The notes under the pieces: generated by a model | Told to the model about the DNA's origin: nothing | Databases searched by the model: none | The model's input: only the letters and a program-made list of their open reading frames with translations | Assembly (NCBI GenBank): GCA_934120135.1 | Contig: CAKOTK010000001.1 | Coordinates: forward strand, 1 to 64,000 | DNA length: 64,000 nt | Direction of reading: 5' to 3' | Origin: an uncultured Clostridia bacterium | GTDB taxonomy: Bacteria > Bacillota > Clostridia > TANB77 > CAG-508 | Made by a program: the position numbers and the translations under genes | In this document: piece by piece, positions 52,188 to 60,974 of the stretch | How positions within the stretch are numbered: position 1 is the stretch's first letter | Layout: each line of letters begins with the position of its first letter

Positions 52188-52779
52188 ATGTCTAGTAGTT
52201 TTTTTAAGCCTTTTTATTATTTATTCATATCTGTTTTTGTTCTAATTATATTTGTTTCATGTTTTTTTGGACCTTCTATAGCTCGGCTTAGAGTTCTATC
52301 CTTTTGACCCTAATGAAGAATATGTTTGGCCTTCACCACGGATATACATATATAACTTCATATTTTGGTTATAGAGGTTTGCCAACAGCTGGAGCTACCA
52401 CTTACCATGCTGGAGTTGATATTGGTGCTCCTGAAGGTAGTAAATTTATTGCTATTTGTGATGGTACTATTACTTTTGCTGACTTTTTAGGTGGCGGAGG
52501 TTATACTATCACTTTAACTAATGATAATATGAAAGTTACTTATTGCCATGTTTCGCCTAATTTTATTGTCAAAGTTGGAGATACAGTTTTAAAAGGACAA
52601 GTTATTGGAAATGTTGGACCTAAGAATGTTTATGGTGTAAAACGGAAATCAATATAAAGACGAGAATCGGTAATCCTACTAATGGTGCTACTACTGGTCC
52701 ACATTTGCATTTAGGAGTAAGAATTGATGGAAAATATATTGATCCTTTAAGTTTATTTGAAAACTCAAAAAATCGCTAA
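52188..52779 (+). CDS. M23 peptidase read through four in-frame CGG codons
   Basis: Conceptually a 195-residue membrane-anchored LytM/M23 peptidase. ATG 52188 has GGAGG 5 bases before. Segment 1 is a hydrophobic anchor (about 8-27) to the CGG at 52284; then GLEFYPFDPNEEYVWPSP to the CGG at 52339; then GYTYITSYFGYRGLPTAGAT onward (with HAGVD, the Zn-binding HxxxD, and NVYGVK) to the CGG at 52643; then GNQYKDEN to the CGG at 52668; then GNPTNGATTGPHLHLGVRID to TAA 52777. Each CGG is in frame with the segment before it, and dropping one C puts the next segment in frame. GPHLHLG, the HxH zinc motif, comes only after the fourth. No other lesion is seen. Confidence 0.82.
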
Positions 52780-52806
52780 ATGCTTTTTTAACATTTAGCG
52801 ATTTTA
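52769..52806. terminator. Bidirectional terminator
   Basis: AAATCGCTAAATG (52770-52782) pairs with CATTTAGCGATTT (52792-52804) around CTTTTTTAA. The left arm overlaps the M23 stop codon. It separates the M23 gene (+) from the convergent zinc-ribbon gene (-). Confidence 0.88.
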
Positions 52807-52809
52807 AAT

Positions 52810-53304
52810 TTACATATCTTCGTCGTTATCATTTTCATCATGTTCACTGTCATCTTCGTCTTCGGCATCTTCCTCACATCCATCACAGTGTGAGCAACAT
52901 CCTCCACAGCCTTCTTCTTCATTCCAGTCTAATTCAATAATGTTATGACACTCTGGACACTCAACTTCAGAATTTTCTTCACTGTTTATGTCTGCTACAA
53001 ATTCATGATTACAATATGGACATACAATTTCAAATTCATATGCTTCATCATCTTCATAAATATCATTTTCTATTCCGTCTACTGCCTTTTTTACTGTTTC
53101 AATTCTATTATCAATTTCTTGTTGTCTTTCTTCTACTTCTTTTATTCTTATATCTGTTAAGTATGTTAATCTATCTATTACATCCATAAACATCATAGAT
53201 AATTCTTGAAATTTACTTAAAACAAAAGCTTGGTCATCTTCGTTTTGAAAATGATTTTCTAGTTCTGTTAATATTGCTTGATAATGATTTTTTAAATCTG
53301 ACAT
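52810..53304 (-). CDS. Coiled-coil zinc-ribbon protein (CD1247-like)
   Basis: A 164-residue protein with an N-terminal helical region (about 1-75, NHYQAILTELENHFQNEDDQ, KEVEERQQEIDNRIETVKKA) and a zinc ribbon CPYCNHEF...CPECHN (about 94-121). A Cys-rich cluster follows (GCGGCCSHCDGCEE, about 131-144), with an acidic tail of Asp/Glu. Similar proteins are seen next to efp in Clostridia and are named after CD1247; no function is established. The tail with seven Cys and many acids could bind a further metal. Confidence 0.75.
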   Translation of the reverse strand: MSDLKNHYQAILTELENHFQNEDDQAFVLSKFQELSMMFMDVIDRLTYLTDIRIKEVEERQQEIDNRIETVKKAVDGIENDIYEDDEAYEFEIVCPYCNHEFVADINSEENSEVECPECHNIIELDWNEEEGCGGCCSHCDGCEEDAEDEDDSEHDENDNDEDM

Positions 53305-53322
53305 TATTTTATTCCTTTCGAT

Positions 53323-53889
53323 TTATACTCTTTCCATATATTCGCCAGTTCTAGTATCTATACGAATAACATCTCCAATATTTACAAACATTGGAACTGA
53401 GATTTCATATCCATTTTCTAGTGTAGCTGGTTTTCCAGAAGTTGTAGTTGTGTTTCCTGCAAATCCTGGTTCTGTATATGTAACTTCTAATTCAACAAAC
53501 ATTGGTGGTTCTACTGAAAATACGTTACCTTTGTATGATAAGATTTTAACATTCATATTTTCTTTTAAGAATTTTAAGCTATCACCAAGTTGTTCTTTAT
53601 TTAATGGTAATTGTTCATATGTTTCATTATCCATAAAATAATAAATATCACTGTCATTATATAAATATTGCATTTCTCTTTTTTCAATTTGAGCTGCTGC
53701 ATATTTATCTGATGGGTTAAATGTTTTTTCAATAACTGCTCCTGAAATTACATTCTTTAATTTTGTTCTAACAAAAGCTGAACCCTTTCCTGGTTTTACG
53801 TGTTGAAACTCAACTACTTTGAATACGTTTCCGTCCATTTCAAATGTTGTTCCATTTCTAAAATCTCCTGCCATATATACGTCTGCCAT
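53323..53889 (-). CDS. efp: Elongation factor P
   Basis: A 188-residue three-domain EF-P of normal length. DFRNGTTFEMDGNVFKVVEF and HVKPGKGSAFVRTKLKN form the KOW-like domain, whose tip Lys lies in KPGKGSAF. Two OB domains follow (YLYNDSDIYYFMDNETYEQL; FVELEVTYTEPGFAGNTTTT), ending with the ISVPMFVNIGDVIRIDTRTG block. It relieves ribosome stalling at proline runs. It follows pepP, the common gene order. Relevance to P-site slippage at CGG is speculative. Confidence 0.98.
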   Translation of the reverse strand: MADVYMAGDFRNGTTFEMDGNVFKVVEFQHVKPGKGSAFVRTKLKNVISGAVIEKTFNPSDKYAAAQIEKREMQYLYNDSDIYYFMDNETYEQLPLNKEQLGDSLKFLKENMNVKILSYKGNVFSVEPPMFVELEVTYTEPGFAGNTTTTSGKPATLENGYEISVPMFVNIGDVIRIDTRTGEYMERV

Positions 53890-53977
53890 GTTTAATTTCC
53901 CCTTTCAAAATTTATTTATTTTATTACTTATTAACTTTTATAAAGCCTTTATATTATACACCCAATTTATGCTAAAA

Positions 53978-55060
53978 TCAAGTTTTTTGTTCAGCTTTGT
54001 CTACTATAATATAATTTTTATCCGATTTAGTCAAATTTATACAACCAGATTTTGTAATTAAAACTGTATCTTCTATTCTAACTCCAAATTCTCCTGGAAT
54101 ATATATACCTGGTTCGTTTGTTACTACCATATTTTCTTTTAGCATATTATCATTTTTATAACTGATTATAGGTGATTCATGAACTTCTAGTCCGACTCCA
54201 TGACCTAGCGCATGTACTAAACTATGTCCATTTAGTTTGAAATCATTATCAACATTCCTTGATAATATTCTAATATTTGCTCCGTCTCTCATATCTTTTT
54301 CTGTTTGCAACTGATTTTTTAATACCAAATTATATATCGGTTTTATCTTTTCCGGAACAAATCCTGCAAATATAGTTCTTGTCATATCTGAGCAATATCC
54401 TTTATATTTACACCCAAAATCTATGGTAATTGGATCTCCTACATCTATTTTTCTCTCTGTTGTTATTGCATGTGGTTTTGATGAATTTGGACCCGATGCT
54501 ACAATTGTTTCAAATGCTAAGCCTTCTGCTCCATGGTCTAAAAAGTATTTTTCAATTTCAAATGCTATTTGTTTTTCTGTCATTCCTATTTTTATAAAGT
54601 TTAGTAAATGTAAAAAGCAGTTATCTGTTAATTCACAAGCTTTTTGTAGCAATTCTATTTCTTGTTCGTCTTTTATTAATCTTTGTTTTTCAATTATACT
54701 TTCTGTTTCTTCTAAGTGGTTTGCTTTATATTTTTGCATATATCTTTTATATGTTGCATATGTTATATATTCTTCTTCAAATCCAACATTCTCACAAAAT
54801 GAGAAAAAGTTTTCATAATCATATTCACTAATGTCTGTGTAATTACTTACAATAATTTCATCGTCTATTGTAAGGGTTGCTCTTACTGACTCTATATATC
54901 TAGCATCTGTAATATAATAGTTTTCTTTACGTGTAATTAGCAAAGTTCCCTCAGCATCAATTCCTGTTAGATATTTCACATTAACAGGATTAGATATAAT
55001 CATTCCTTGTATATCTAATCCTCTAAGTTTCTCTCTTAGACATTTAATTTTTTCATTCAT
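53978..55060 (-). CDS. pepP: Xaa-Pro aminopeptidase (M24B)
   Basis: A 360-residue cytosolic metallopeptidase that removes residues before proline. A creatinase N-terminal domain (about 5-130; NPVNVKYLTGIDAEGTLLIT) precedes the pita-bread catalytic domain. TIDFGCKYKGYCSDMTRTIF holds two Asp ligands, LNGHSLVHALGHGVGLEVHE a His, and VVTNEPGIYIPGEFGVRIED two Glu ligands. All five metal ligands are visible. It lies just before efp in the usual order. Confidence 0.95.
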   Translation of the reverse strand: MNEKIKCLREKLRGLDIQGMIISNPVNVKYLTGIDAEGTLLITRKENYYITDARYIESVRATLTIDDEIIVSNYTDISEYDYENFFSFCENVGFEEEYITYATYKRYMQKYKANHLEETESIIEKQRLIKDEQEIELLQKACELTDNCFLHLLNFIKIGMTEKQIAFEIEKYFLDHGAEGLAFETIVASGPNSSKPHAITTERKIDVGDPITIDFGCKYKGYCSDMTRTIFAGFVPEKIKPIYNLVLKNQLQTEKDMRDGANIRILSRNVDNDFKLNGHSLVHALGHGVGLEVHESPIISYKNDNMLKENMVVTNEPGIYIPGEFGVRIEDTVLITKSGCINLTKSDKNYIIVDKAEQKT

Positions 55061-55080
55061 AAAACCACCTGCTACTTACT

Positions 55081-55833
55081 TTAAATTTTTCCTTTAAATG
55101 TTCCCAAAGTAAATATTTCTAATATTATTGTTAGTAATAAATCAAATGGTATAAATATAACTATAAGTGTACTTACTACTATAAATGGGCCAAATGGAAT
55201 ATATTCATTTGATTCTTTTCTTTTTACTATCAATATTCCAATGCTTATAATTGCTGCTAATAAGAAGGAAATTACTGCAACTATAATTATGCTAGGCCAT
55301 CCTAAGAACAAACCTAATGCTCCCATTAGTTTTACATCTCCAAAGCCCATTGCTTCTTTTCCTGCAATAAATCCACCTATTATTGTAATTAGTAGAAAGA
55401 TTCCTCCTCCAACTAACATTCCAAGTAAGTTGTTTATAAGAACATTTATACCTAGACTAGTATTTGCAATAACTTGTATAAATGTAAAAGCTAGTCCTGT
55501 TTCAAACATTGTTAGTGTAAGCCTATTTGGTATTATTTGAAGTTTATAGTCTATGCAAAATGCTATTAAAAGCATTGGTGTTAAAAATAAGTATTTAAAT
55601 AAATCTATACTTACTCCAAAGAAATATACTAATCCTAAGAACATAACTAATGTTATGCTTATTAATATATAGTTTGGTTTAAAATTTCTAAAATATTCTG
55701 TAAAAAATTCTTTTGAAAATACTGTTTTGTAGTCTGACATACGTTTGTTACACCAGTCTATAAACTGCCCTACTAATATTCCTGCAAGCCCTATAATTAC
55801 ATATACTAATATATGTGTATCATTTATGTACAT
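55081..55833 (-). CDS. Prepilin peptidase (A24), lacking the CxxC domain
   Basis: A 250-residue membrane aspartyl protease with about seven helices. FCIDYKLQIIPNRLTL (about 89-104) and EAMGFGDVKLMGALGLFLGW (about 160-179) carry the two catalytic Asp residues of the A24 family. The N-terminal methyltransferase segment is short and lacks the zinc-binding Cys pairs, so N-methylation may be missing. It would process type IV pilin-like leaders such as KEKGITLIALVV at 60547. It lies 2 bp from the YqeG gene. Confidence 0.9.
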   Translation of the reverse strand: MYINDTHILVYVIIGLAGILVGQFIDWCNKRMSDYKTVFSKEFFTEYFRNFKPNYILISITLVMFLGLVYFFGVSIDLFKYLFLTPMLLIAFCIDYKLQIIPNRLTLTMFETGLAFTFIQVIANTSLGINVLINNLLGMLVGGGIFLLITIIGGFIAGKEAMGFGDVKLMGALGLFLGWPSIIIVAVISFLLAAIISIGILIVKRKESNEYIPFGPFIVVSTLIVIFIPFDLLLTIILEIFTLGTFKGKI

Positions 55834-55834
55834 T

Positions 55835-56341
55835 TTAATTTCTCCTTTGTTCTTCTTGTTTTAAGTATTTTTGTATAATTCTGTTTTCAATTGGTCTTTT
55901 AATTTTTGTAGCCCAAATGTCTTTTTCATTTATCGGTTTTACCAATATTGAAAACATTTTAGCTCTGTTTGCTCCAATTACATCTGTAAAAATTTGGTCT
56001 CCAACTACTGCAATTTGTTCACTTAGTAACTCCATATTTTTCTTCGCTTTGTTTAATCCACTTTTTAGTGGTTTTTTTGCAAAATATGTATATGGTATTT
56101 CTAAAGTCTTTGCTGTATTTTCTACTTTTTCCTTATGATTAGAATTTGAAACAATATATAATTTTATATTATTTCGTTTCAAGTTTTCTGCCCATTCTTT
56201 AACACCTTCTGGCATTTTCTTATCAAAGTCTATTAGGGTATTATCAACATCTAGTATAAGACCTTTTATATTATTTTGTTCTAGCATTTGTAGTGTTATT
56301 TCTTTTACACTGTTTAGATATAGTTTTGGATATAAAAACAT
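55835..56341 (-). CDS. YqeG-family HAD phosphatase
   Basis: A 168-residue HAD-IIIA protein. GLILDVDNTLIDFDKKMPEG is motif I (DxDNT), LYIVSNSNHKEKVENTAKTL motif II, FAKKPLKSGLNKAKKNMELL motif III and IAVVGDQIFTDVIGANRAKM motif IV. The length and the LYPKLYLNSVKEITLQML start match YqeG, which is related to phosphatidylglycerophosphate phosphatases; the substrate has not been settled for this group. Confidence 0.9.
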   Translation of the reverse strand: MFLYPKLYLNSVKEITLQMLEQNNIKGLILDVDNTLIDFDKKMPEGVKEWAENLKRNNIKLYIVSNSNHKEKVENTAKTLEIPYTYFAKKPLKSGLNKAKKNMELLSEQIAVVGDQIFTDVIGANRAKMFSILVKPINEKDIWATKIKRPIENRIIQKYLKQEEQRRN

Positions 56342-56426
56342 TTTGCCTCCAATAATTAGCTATTTTTTCTTTTACAATATTATCAATATGCTAGCTATTT
56401 GTCAATATGCAAATTTGAAAAAGACA

Positions 56427-56460
56427 ATAAAAGATGCTACAAAAATATAGCATCTTTTAT
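56427..56460 (-). terminator. Terminator after ppdK
   Basis: On the minus strand, ATAAAAGATGCTA and TAGCATCTTTTAT form a 13-bp stem followed by TGTCTTTTTC. It lies 16 bp after the stop. Confidence 0.9.
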
Positions 56461-56476
56461 GATTTTGTATTAATTT

Positions 56477-59113
56477 TTATCTAGGATTTTTGATTGCTGC
56501 TTGTGCTGCTGCTAATCTTGCGATTGGAACTCTAAATGGTGAGCATGATACATAGCTTAATCCTATGTTATGGCAGAACTCAACGCTTGATGGTTCTCCA
56601 CCATGTTCTCCACAGATTCCTAATTTAATGTCTGGTCTTGTTGATCTTCCTTTTTCTACAGCCATTTTTACAAGTTGTCCTACACCTTTTTGGTCTAGTT
56701 TTGCAAATGGATCAGATTCATAAATTTTTGTTTTATAGTATGAATCTAAGAATTTTCCTGCATCATCACGGCTAAATCCAAATGTCATTTGAGTTAAGTC
56801 GTTTGTTCCAAATGAGAAGAATTCAGCTTCTTCAGCTATTTCATTTGCTAATAATGCGGCTCTTGGAATTTCAATCATTGTACCAATATGGTATTGCATG
56901 TCTGAACCTTTTTCTTTCTTAACTTGTTCAGCAACTTCTATTACTACATCTTTAACAAATTTTAATTCTTTCTTTTCTCCAACTAATGGAATCATAATTT
57001 CAGGAACGATATTATATCCTTCTTCTTCTTTAACTTCAATAGCAGCTTCCATTAAAGCTCTTGTTTGCATTCTAGCTATTTCTGGGTATGTTACTGCTAA
57101 ACGGCATCCTCTGTGTCCCATCATTGGGTTGAATTCATGTAATTCAGCACATTTATTTTTTAAGTGTTCTACTGTAACTCCCATATCTTTTGCTAATGCA
57201 ATTATATCTTCTTCCTCTGTTGGTAAGAACTCATGTAGTGGTGGATCTAAGTAACGTACAGTCATTGGTAATTCTTTTAGTTCTTTGTACATTGCTTTGA
57301 AATCACCTTTTTGGAATGGTATTAACTCATTTAAAGCTGCTTCACGAGCTTCAACTGTTTCAGCTAATATCATTTTTCTAATTTTTGGTATTCTGTCTTC
57401 TTCAAAGAACATATGCTCTGTACGGCAAAGACCAATACCTTCTGCTCCTAAATGAACAGCATTTCTTGTATCTCTTGGGTTATCTGCATTTGTTCTAACC
57501 TTTAATGCTCTATATTTATCTGCCCAAGCCATTATTCTTCCGAAGTTTCCGCTAACACTAGCTTCAACTGTTTTGATATCACCTTTGTAGATTTTTCCTG
57601 TTGTTCCATCTAGAGAAATGTAATCTCCTTCATGGAAAGTATATCCACCAAGTTCAAATTGTTTAGCTTCTTCATTTATTTTTATTTCTCCACAACCTGA
57701 TACACAGCATGTTCCCATACCACGTGCTACAACGGCTGCGTGTGATGTCATACCACCACGAACTGTTAAAATACCTTGTGCTGCAACCATACCTTCGATG
57801 TCTTCTGGTGTTGTTTCTAGACGAACTAGTACTACTCTTTCACCTTTTCCACCTTTACCAAGTTCTTTAGCTTCTTCTGCTGTAAATACAACTTTACCTG
57901 CAGCTGCACCTGGTGATGCTGGTAGAGCTTGTCCTATAACTTCTCCTGCTTTTAAGCTGTCTTTATCAAATGTTGGGTGTAGTAATTGATCTAAAGATTT
58001 TGCATCTATTCTTAATACAGCTTCTTTTTCATCGATCATTCCTTCATCAACTAAATCACAAGCAATTTGGATAGCAGCTGGTGCTGTTCTCTTTCCATTT
58101 CTTGTTTGTAAGAAGTATAGTTTTCCTTCTTGAATTGTGAATTCCATATCTTGCATATCACGATAGTGATTTTCAAGTTTATGTGCTAATTCCATAAATT
58201 CTTTGTAGCATTCTGGTAAATCTTCTGCAAGTTTTGAAATTGGTTGTGGTGTTCTAACACCTGCAACAACGTCTTCACCTTGTGCATTGATTAAGTATTC
58301 ACCATAAATACCTTTTTCACCTGTTGATGGGTTTCTTGTAAATGCAACACCAGTTCCTGATGTTTCTCCCATGTTTCCAAATACCATGGCTTGTACGTTT
58401 ACAGCTGTTCCCCAATCTCCTGGTATATCGTTCATTCTTCTATATACTATAGCTCTTGGGTTATCCCAGCTTCTAAATACAGCTTTAACAGCTCCCATCA
58501 ATTGCTCTGATGGATCTTGTGGGAATTCTTCTCCATTCATATTCTCTTTATATACTTCTTTGAATCTTTTTACTAATTCTTTTAAATCTTCTGTTGTTAG
58601 TTCTGTATCAAAATGAACTCCTTTTTCTGCTTTAAGTTCATCTATAATTTTTTCAAAATATGATTTTGGAACTTCCATAACAACATCTGAATACATTTGA
58701 ATAAATCTTCTATATGAATCATATGCAAATCTAGGATTTCCTGTTTTTGCTGCAAATCCTTCAACTGCAATGTCGTTTAGTCCTAAGTTTAATATTGTGT
58801 CCATCATACCAGGCATTGATGCTCTAGCACCACTTCTTACTGATACTAATAATGGGTCACTGTTGTCTCCAAATTTTTTGCCTTGTATTTCTTCTAGTGT
58901 TTTTAAAGCTGCAAAAATTTGGTCTTGAATTTCTTGAGAAATTGTTTTACCATCTTCATAATATTTTGTGCAAGCTTCTGTTGTAACTGTAAAACCTTGT
59001 GGAATTGGTAAACCTAAGTTAGTCATCTCAGCTAAGTTAGCACCTTTTCCGCCTAATAGTTCACGCATATTTGCGTTTCCTTCTTTAAATAAGTATACAT
59101 ACTTTTGACTCAT
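56477..59113 (-). CDS. ppdK: Pyruvate phosphate dikinase
   Basis: An 878-residue enzyme interconverting pyruvate, ATP and Pi with phosphoenolpyruvate, AMP and PPi, important in anaerobic glycolysis and gluconeogenesis. FKEGNANMRELLGGKGANLA opens the ATP-grasp domain (about 1-340). ILTVRGGMTSHAAVVARGMG (about 446-465) holds the phospho-His. The C-terminal TIM barrel carries GLCRTEHMFFEEDRIPKIRK, EIMIPLVGEKKELKFVKDVV, FGTNDLTQMTFGFSRDDAGK and GICGEHGGEPSSVEFCHNIG with the catalytic Cys/His region. Length is normal. It has its own terminator, and 878 codons contain no in-frame CGG. Confidence 0.98.
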   Translation of the reverse strand: MSQKYVYLFKEGNANMRELLGGKGANLAEMTNLGLPIPQGFTVTTEACTKYYEDGKTISQEIQDQIFAALKTLEEIQGKKFGDNSDPLLVSVRSGARASMPGMMDTILNLGLNDIAVEGFAAKTGNPRFAYDSYRRFIQMYSDVVMEVPKSYFEKIIDELKAEKGVHFDTELTTEDLKELVKRFKEVYKENMNGEEFPQDPSEQLMGAVKAVFRSWDNPRAIVYRRMNDIPGDWGTAVNVQAMVFGNMGETSGTGVAFTRNPSTGEKGIYGEYLINAQGEDVVAGVRTPQPISKLAEDLPECYKEFMELAHKLENHYRDMQDMEFTIQEGKLYFLQTRNGKRTAPAAIQIACDLVDEGMIDEKEAVLRIDAKSLDQLLHPTFDKDSLKAGEVIGQALPASPGAAAGKVVFTAEEAKELGKGGKGERVVLVRLETTPEDIEGMVAAQGILTVRGGMTSHAAVVARGMGTCCVSGCGEIKINEEAKQFELGGYTFHEGDYISLDGTTGKIYKGDIKTVEASVSGNFGRIMAWADKYRALKVRTNADNPRDTRNAVHLGAEGIGLCRTEHMFFEEDRIPKIRKMILAETVEAREAALNELIPFQKGDFKAMYKELKELPMTVRYLDPPLHEFLPTEEEDIIALAKDMGVTVEHLKNKCAELHEFNPMMGHRGCRLAVTYPEIARMQTRALMEAAIEVKEEEGYNIVPEIMIPLVGEKKELKFVKDVVIEVAEQVKKEKGSDMQYHIGTMIEIPRAALLANEIAEEAEFFSFGTNDLTQMTFGFSRDDAGKFLDSYYKTKIYESDPFAKLDQKGVGQLVKMAVEKGRSTRPDIKLGICGEHGGEPSSVEFCHNIGLSYVSCSPFRVPIARLAAAQAAIKNPR

Positions 59114-59202
59114 AAAGAACCTCCTTAAAATTTTATTTGTTTAACAATATGTTATATACACTATTATGCGCCTATAACAGCTCTATTATATATGTAAATT
59201 GA

Positions 59203-59243
59203 AAAAAAGTAAAGAAAATTTTGCTAATTTTCTTTACTTTTTT
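59203..59243 (-). terminator. Terminator after the pilin-like lectin gene
   Basis: On the minus strand, AAAAAAGTAAAGAAAATT and AATTTTCTTTACTTTTTT form an 18-bp stem around AGCAA, with an extra T run built in. It lies about 20 bp after the stop at 59264. Confidence 0.9.
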
Positions 59244-59263
59244 CATTGAACCATTGGTCAGTG

Positions 59264-60547
59264 CTACTTTACATAAAGTAGTGGGCGTAGACCATCAAGT
59301 CCGTAACCGCTAGTCGTGCTAACGGCGTAGTGGCGGTAAGACGTGTAATCGACGGCTCGGCCACTACCTCCGACGCAATACCCTCCGCGATAAACACAAG
59401 GGAGGAACGTGCTATCGACAGAGTAGGTAGAGTATTCTGTTGTCCATTCATATACATTTCCTGACATATCCCATATATTGCAATATTTATCATTATTTAT
59501 TCCTGTATTTGCTCTTGATGTACCTTTGTTTTTACTTGCATAACTACTTGCGTCTATTTCTGTTGAATACGTTTGTATAAATATTATTGCTGTATCCCAT
59601 GCATAACTATTTACTAAGTCACTTGCATATACTAATTCATTATTTTCTTTTACTTCTCCATACATTTCTCTTGCTAATTTTGCTGCATTTGGTTGTGTAT
59701 CTGCTAATACAGTTTTGTCATATTGTGACTCTATTTTGTTTGTTGTTGTATTTTTACTTGCTTCAAATCGTGCTATATAATATCCTCCATTTGTTAAGCT
59801 TGTTTCTATAAATGTTTTTAAATCTCTTGCTGTTGCATTTTCTGCTGTTGAATCTTTTACTGAATTTCCTTCTCTAAATACACTTAATTCTTTATAATAA
59901 GTATTTATTGTAACTTCTTGTGTACAATTTCCTACTGATGCCACTTGTGCTGGTATATTTGATTTTAGTGCTCCTGTGCTACTGTCAAACTCATATCTTC
60001 CAAGTGTTATTGTACTTGTTGCTCCTTTTGAATCTCCAGTTTTATTATTTATTGTTCCTACTGGTACCCATACAAATTGATTTCCATCTTCTCCATTTTC
60101 TATTACTATTCCATCTTGTACTGCTGGAATATTATCTCCACTATAAGTATAAGTTGCTGAATCTGCTTCTGTTCCGTGTGGTAATATTTTGAATCCTTTT
60201 GGTATTGTTATTTTATTTCCATATGCATCTTCTGCCTTTGTATTTTTATCTACTACTTTTCCTACTAATGTTGAGATTTTAGATGTTGTTGGTGGATTAT
60301 CATCTCCTCCTGTGCTTCCATTTGTTTTATTGTCTAACCATTCATTTAAACTGTTTATTGCATCTAAATCATTTTGTGCTGCTTGGTCCATTTTGTTTTG
60401 AGCATCTTGTGCCTTTTGTATTATTCCACTATCTCCAAATAGAGCGTTTATACTTACTCCTGCTAAGATTAACAAAACTACAATTGTTACTACTAAAGCT
60501 ATTAGTGTAATACCTTTTTCTTTTAAATAATTTCTTTTATTTTTCAT
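59264..60547 (-). CDS. Pilin-like protein with a C-type-lectin/FGE-sulfatase fold, candidate hypervariable protein
   Basis: A protein of about 427 residues. I place the start at 60547, which gives a class III-like prepilin leader, MKNKRNYLKEKG, then ITLIALVVTIVVLLILAGVS. In-frame starts at 60583 and 60613 are possible. Residues about 25-80 form a pilin helix. From about 95 a formylglycine-generating-enzyme/C-type lectin fold begins (DGNQFVWVPVGTINN, GGYYIARFEASKN, MYGEVKENNELVYASD, NIWDMSGNVYEWTTEY, YRGGYCVGGSGRAVD, GLDGLRPLLYVK). The last 50 codons are far richer in C and G at all positions than the rest of the gene, as in variable repeats made by diversity-generating retroelements. Processed presumably by the prepilin peptidase at 55081. 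Confidence 0.8.
   Translation of the reverse strand: MKNKRNYLKEKGITLIALVVTIVVLLILAGVSINALFGDSGIIQKAQDAQNKMDQAAQNDLDAINSLNEWLDNKTNGSTGGDDNPPTTSKISTLVGKVVDKNTKAEDAYGNKITIPKGFKILPHGTEADSATYTYSGDNIPAVQDGIVIENGEDGNQFVWVPVGTINNKTGDSKGATSTITLGRYEFDSSTGALKSNIPAQVASVGNCTQEVTINTYYKELSVFREGNSVKDSTAENATARDLKTFIETSLTNGGYYIARFEASKNTTTNKIESQYDKTVLADTQPNAAKLAREMYGEVKENNELVYASDLVNSYAWDTAIIFIQTYSTEIDASSYASKNKGTSRANTGINNDKYCNIWDMSGNVYEWTTEYSTYSVDSTFLPCVYRGGYCVGGSGRAVDYTSYRHYAVSTTSGYGLDGLRPLLYVK
59267..59425 (-). other. Candidate variable repeat at the 3' end of the lectin-fold gene
   Basis: The coding strand uses TAC, AGC, GTC, GCC, ACG, GGC, CGC and CAC codons densely (for example Ser-Tyr-Arg-His-Tyr-Ala), whereas the same gene upstream uses A/T-ending codons. 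Adenine is scarce at variable-looking positions. It ends with Gly-Leu-Arg-Pro-Leu-Leu-Tyr-Val-Lys-stop, the usual ending of such lectin-fold targets. No template repeat or reverse transcriptase lies in this window. Confidence 0.5.
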
Positions 60548-60613
60548 TTTTCTTTGTACCTTTTGTATGATAAGTTTTATCATACTCCTTTCTTTTATTT
60601 TTAATTTATACAT

Positions 60614-60730
60614 TTAATTATTTACTATACATTTATTTTTAATGCATATATATTAAATATTAAAATTTTGTTTTACATCAACCTCCTTTATTTCTCTAAA
60701 AAATTTGCACAAATCAAATATTTTCGCAAC
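60614..60730. other. 5' region of the pilin-like gene
   Basis: AT-rich DNA without a gene. It contains likely leader sequence for the pilin-like gene. I could not assign a clear promoter. The AAAGGAG at 60586-60592 lies only 1 base before the ATG at 60583, so that start is doubtful. Confidence 0.3.
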
Positions 60731-60732
60731 AA

Positions 60733-60780
60733 AAAGACAGGCCATTTAGGTATTTTTCATACCTATAACCTGTCTTTAAT
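60733..60780 (-). terminator. Terminator of the SpoVB-like gene
   Basis: On the minus strand, AAAGACAGG pairs with CCTGTCTTT, with an inner stem AGGTAT/ATACCT, followed by TTTTGTTG. It lies about 200 bp after the stop at 60975 and also insulates the pilin-like gene. Confidence 0.75.
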
Positions 60781-60830
60781 ATGCTTAATAAAGCTAATTT
60801 CTTAGCTTGGTTGTTATTTATTAATGTTGT

Positions 60831-60865
<35 letters not shown>

Positions 60866-60974
60866 CCCGCAAAGGTTCTAGTTTTTTTCATATTTTGTGC
60901 CTCTTTCTTATTTTTCTTTTGCCTTGTGCTGTAATTATAATACTATAACATTTTTTTATTTTCAATACTTTTCT

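Noticed and set aside
52300..52303. UGA read as Trp in the M23 gene, where the uncorrected frame meets TGA
   Set aside because: Reading through this TGA does not give M23 sequence. The CGG skip upstream removes the stop from the frame, and the only Trp tRNA here has anticodon CCA.
52284..52670. Reassignment of CGG to a different single amino acid (as reported for Gln or Trp in other lineages)
   Set aside because: A sense reassignment keeps the frame. Here the frame must change at each CGG, and alignments leave no residue for CGG itself.
59269..59493. A separate 74-residue ORF inside the 3' end of the pilin-like gene
   Set aside because: It is an out-of-frame reading of the lectin-fold coding region, whose own frame carries the conserved motifs.
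60733..60780. Riboswitch (for example c-di-GMP) before the pilin-like gene
   Set aside because: The stem-loop lacks the conserved c-di-GMP-I or -II motifs and is followed by a T run, so a terminator fits better.
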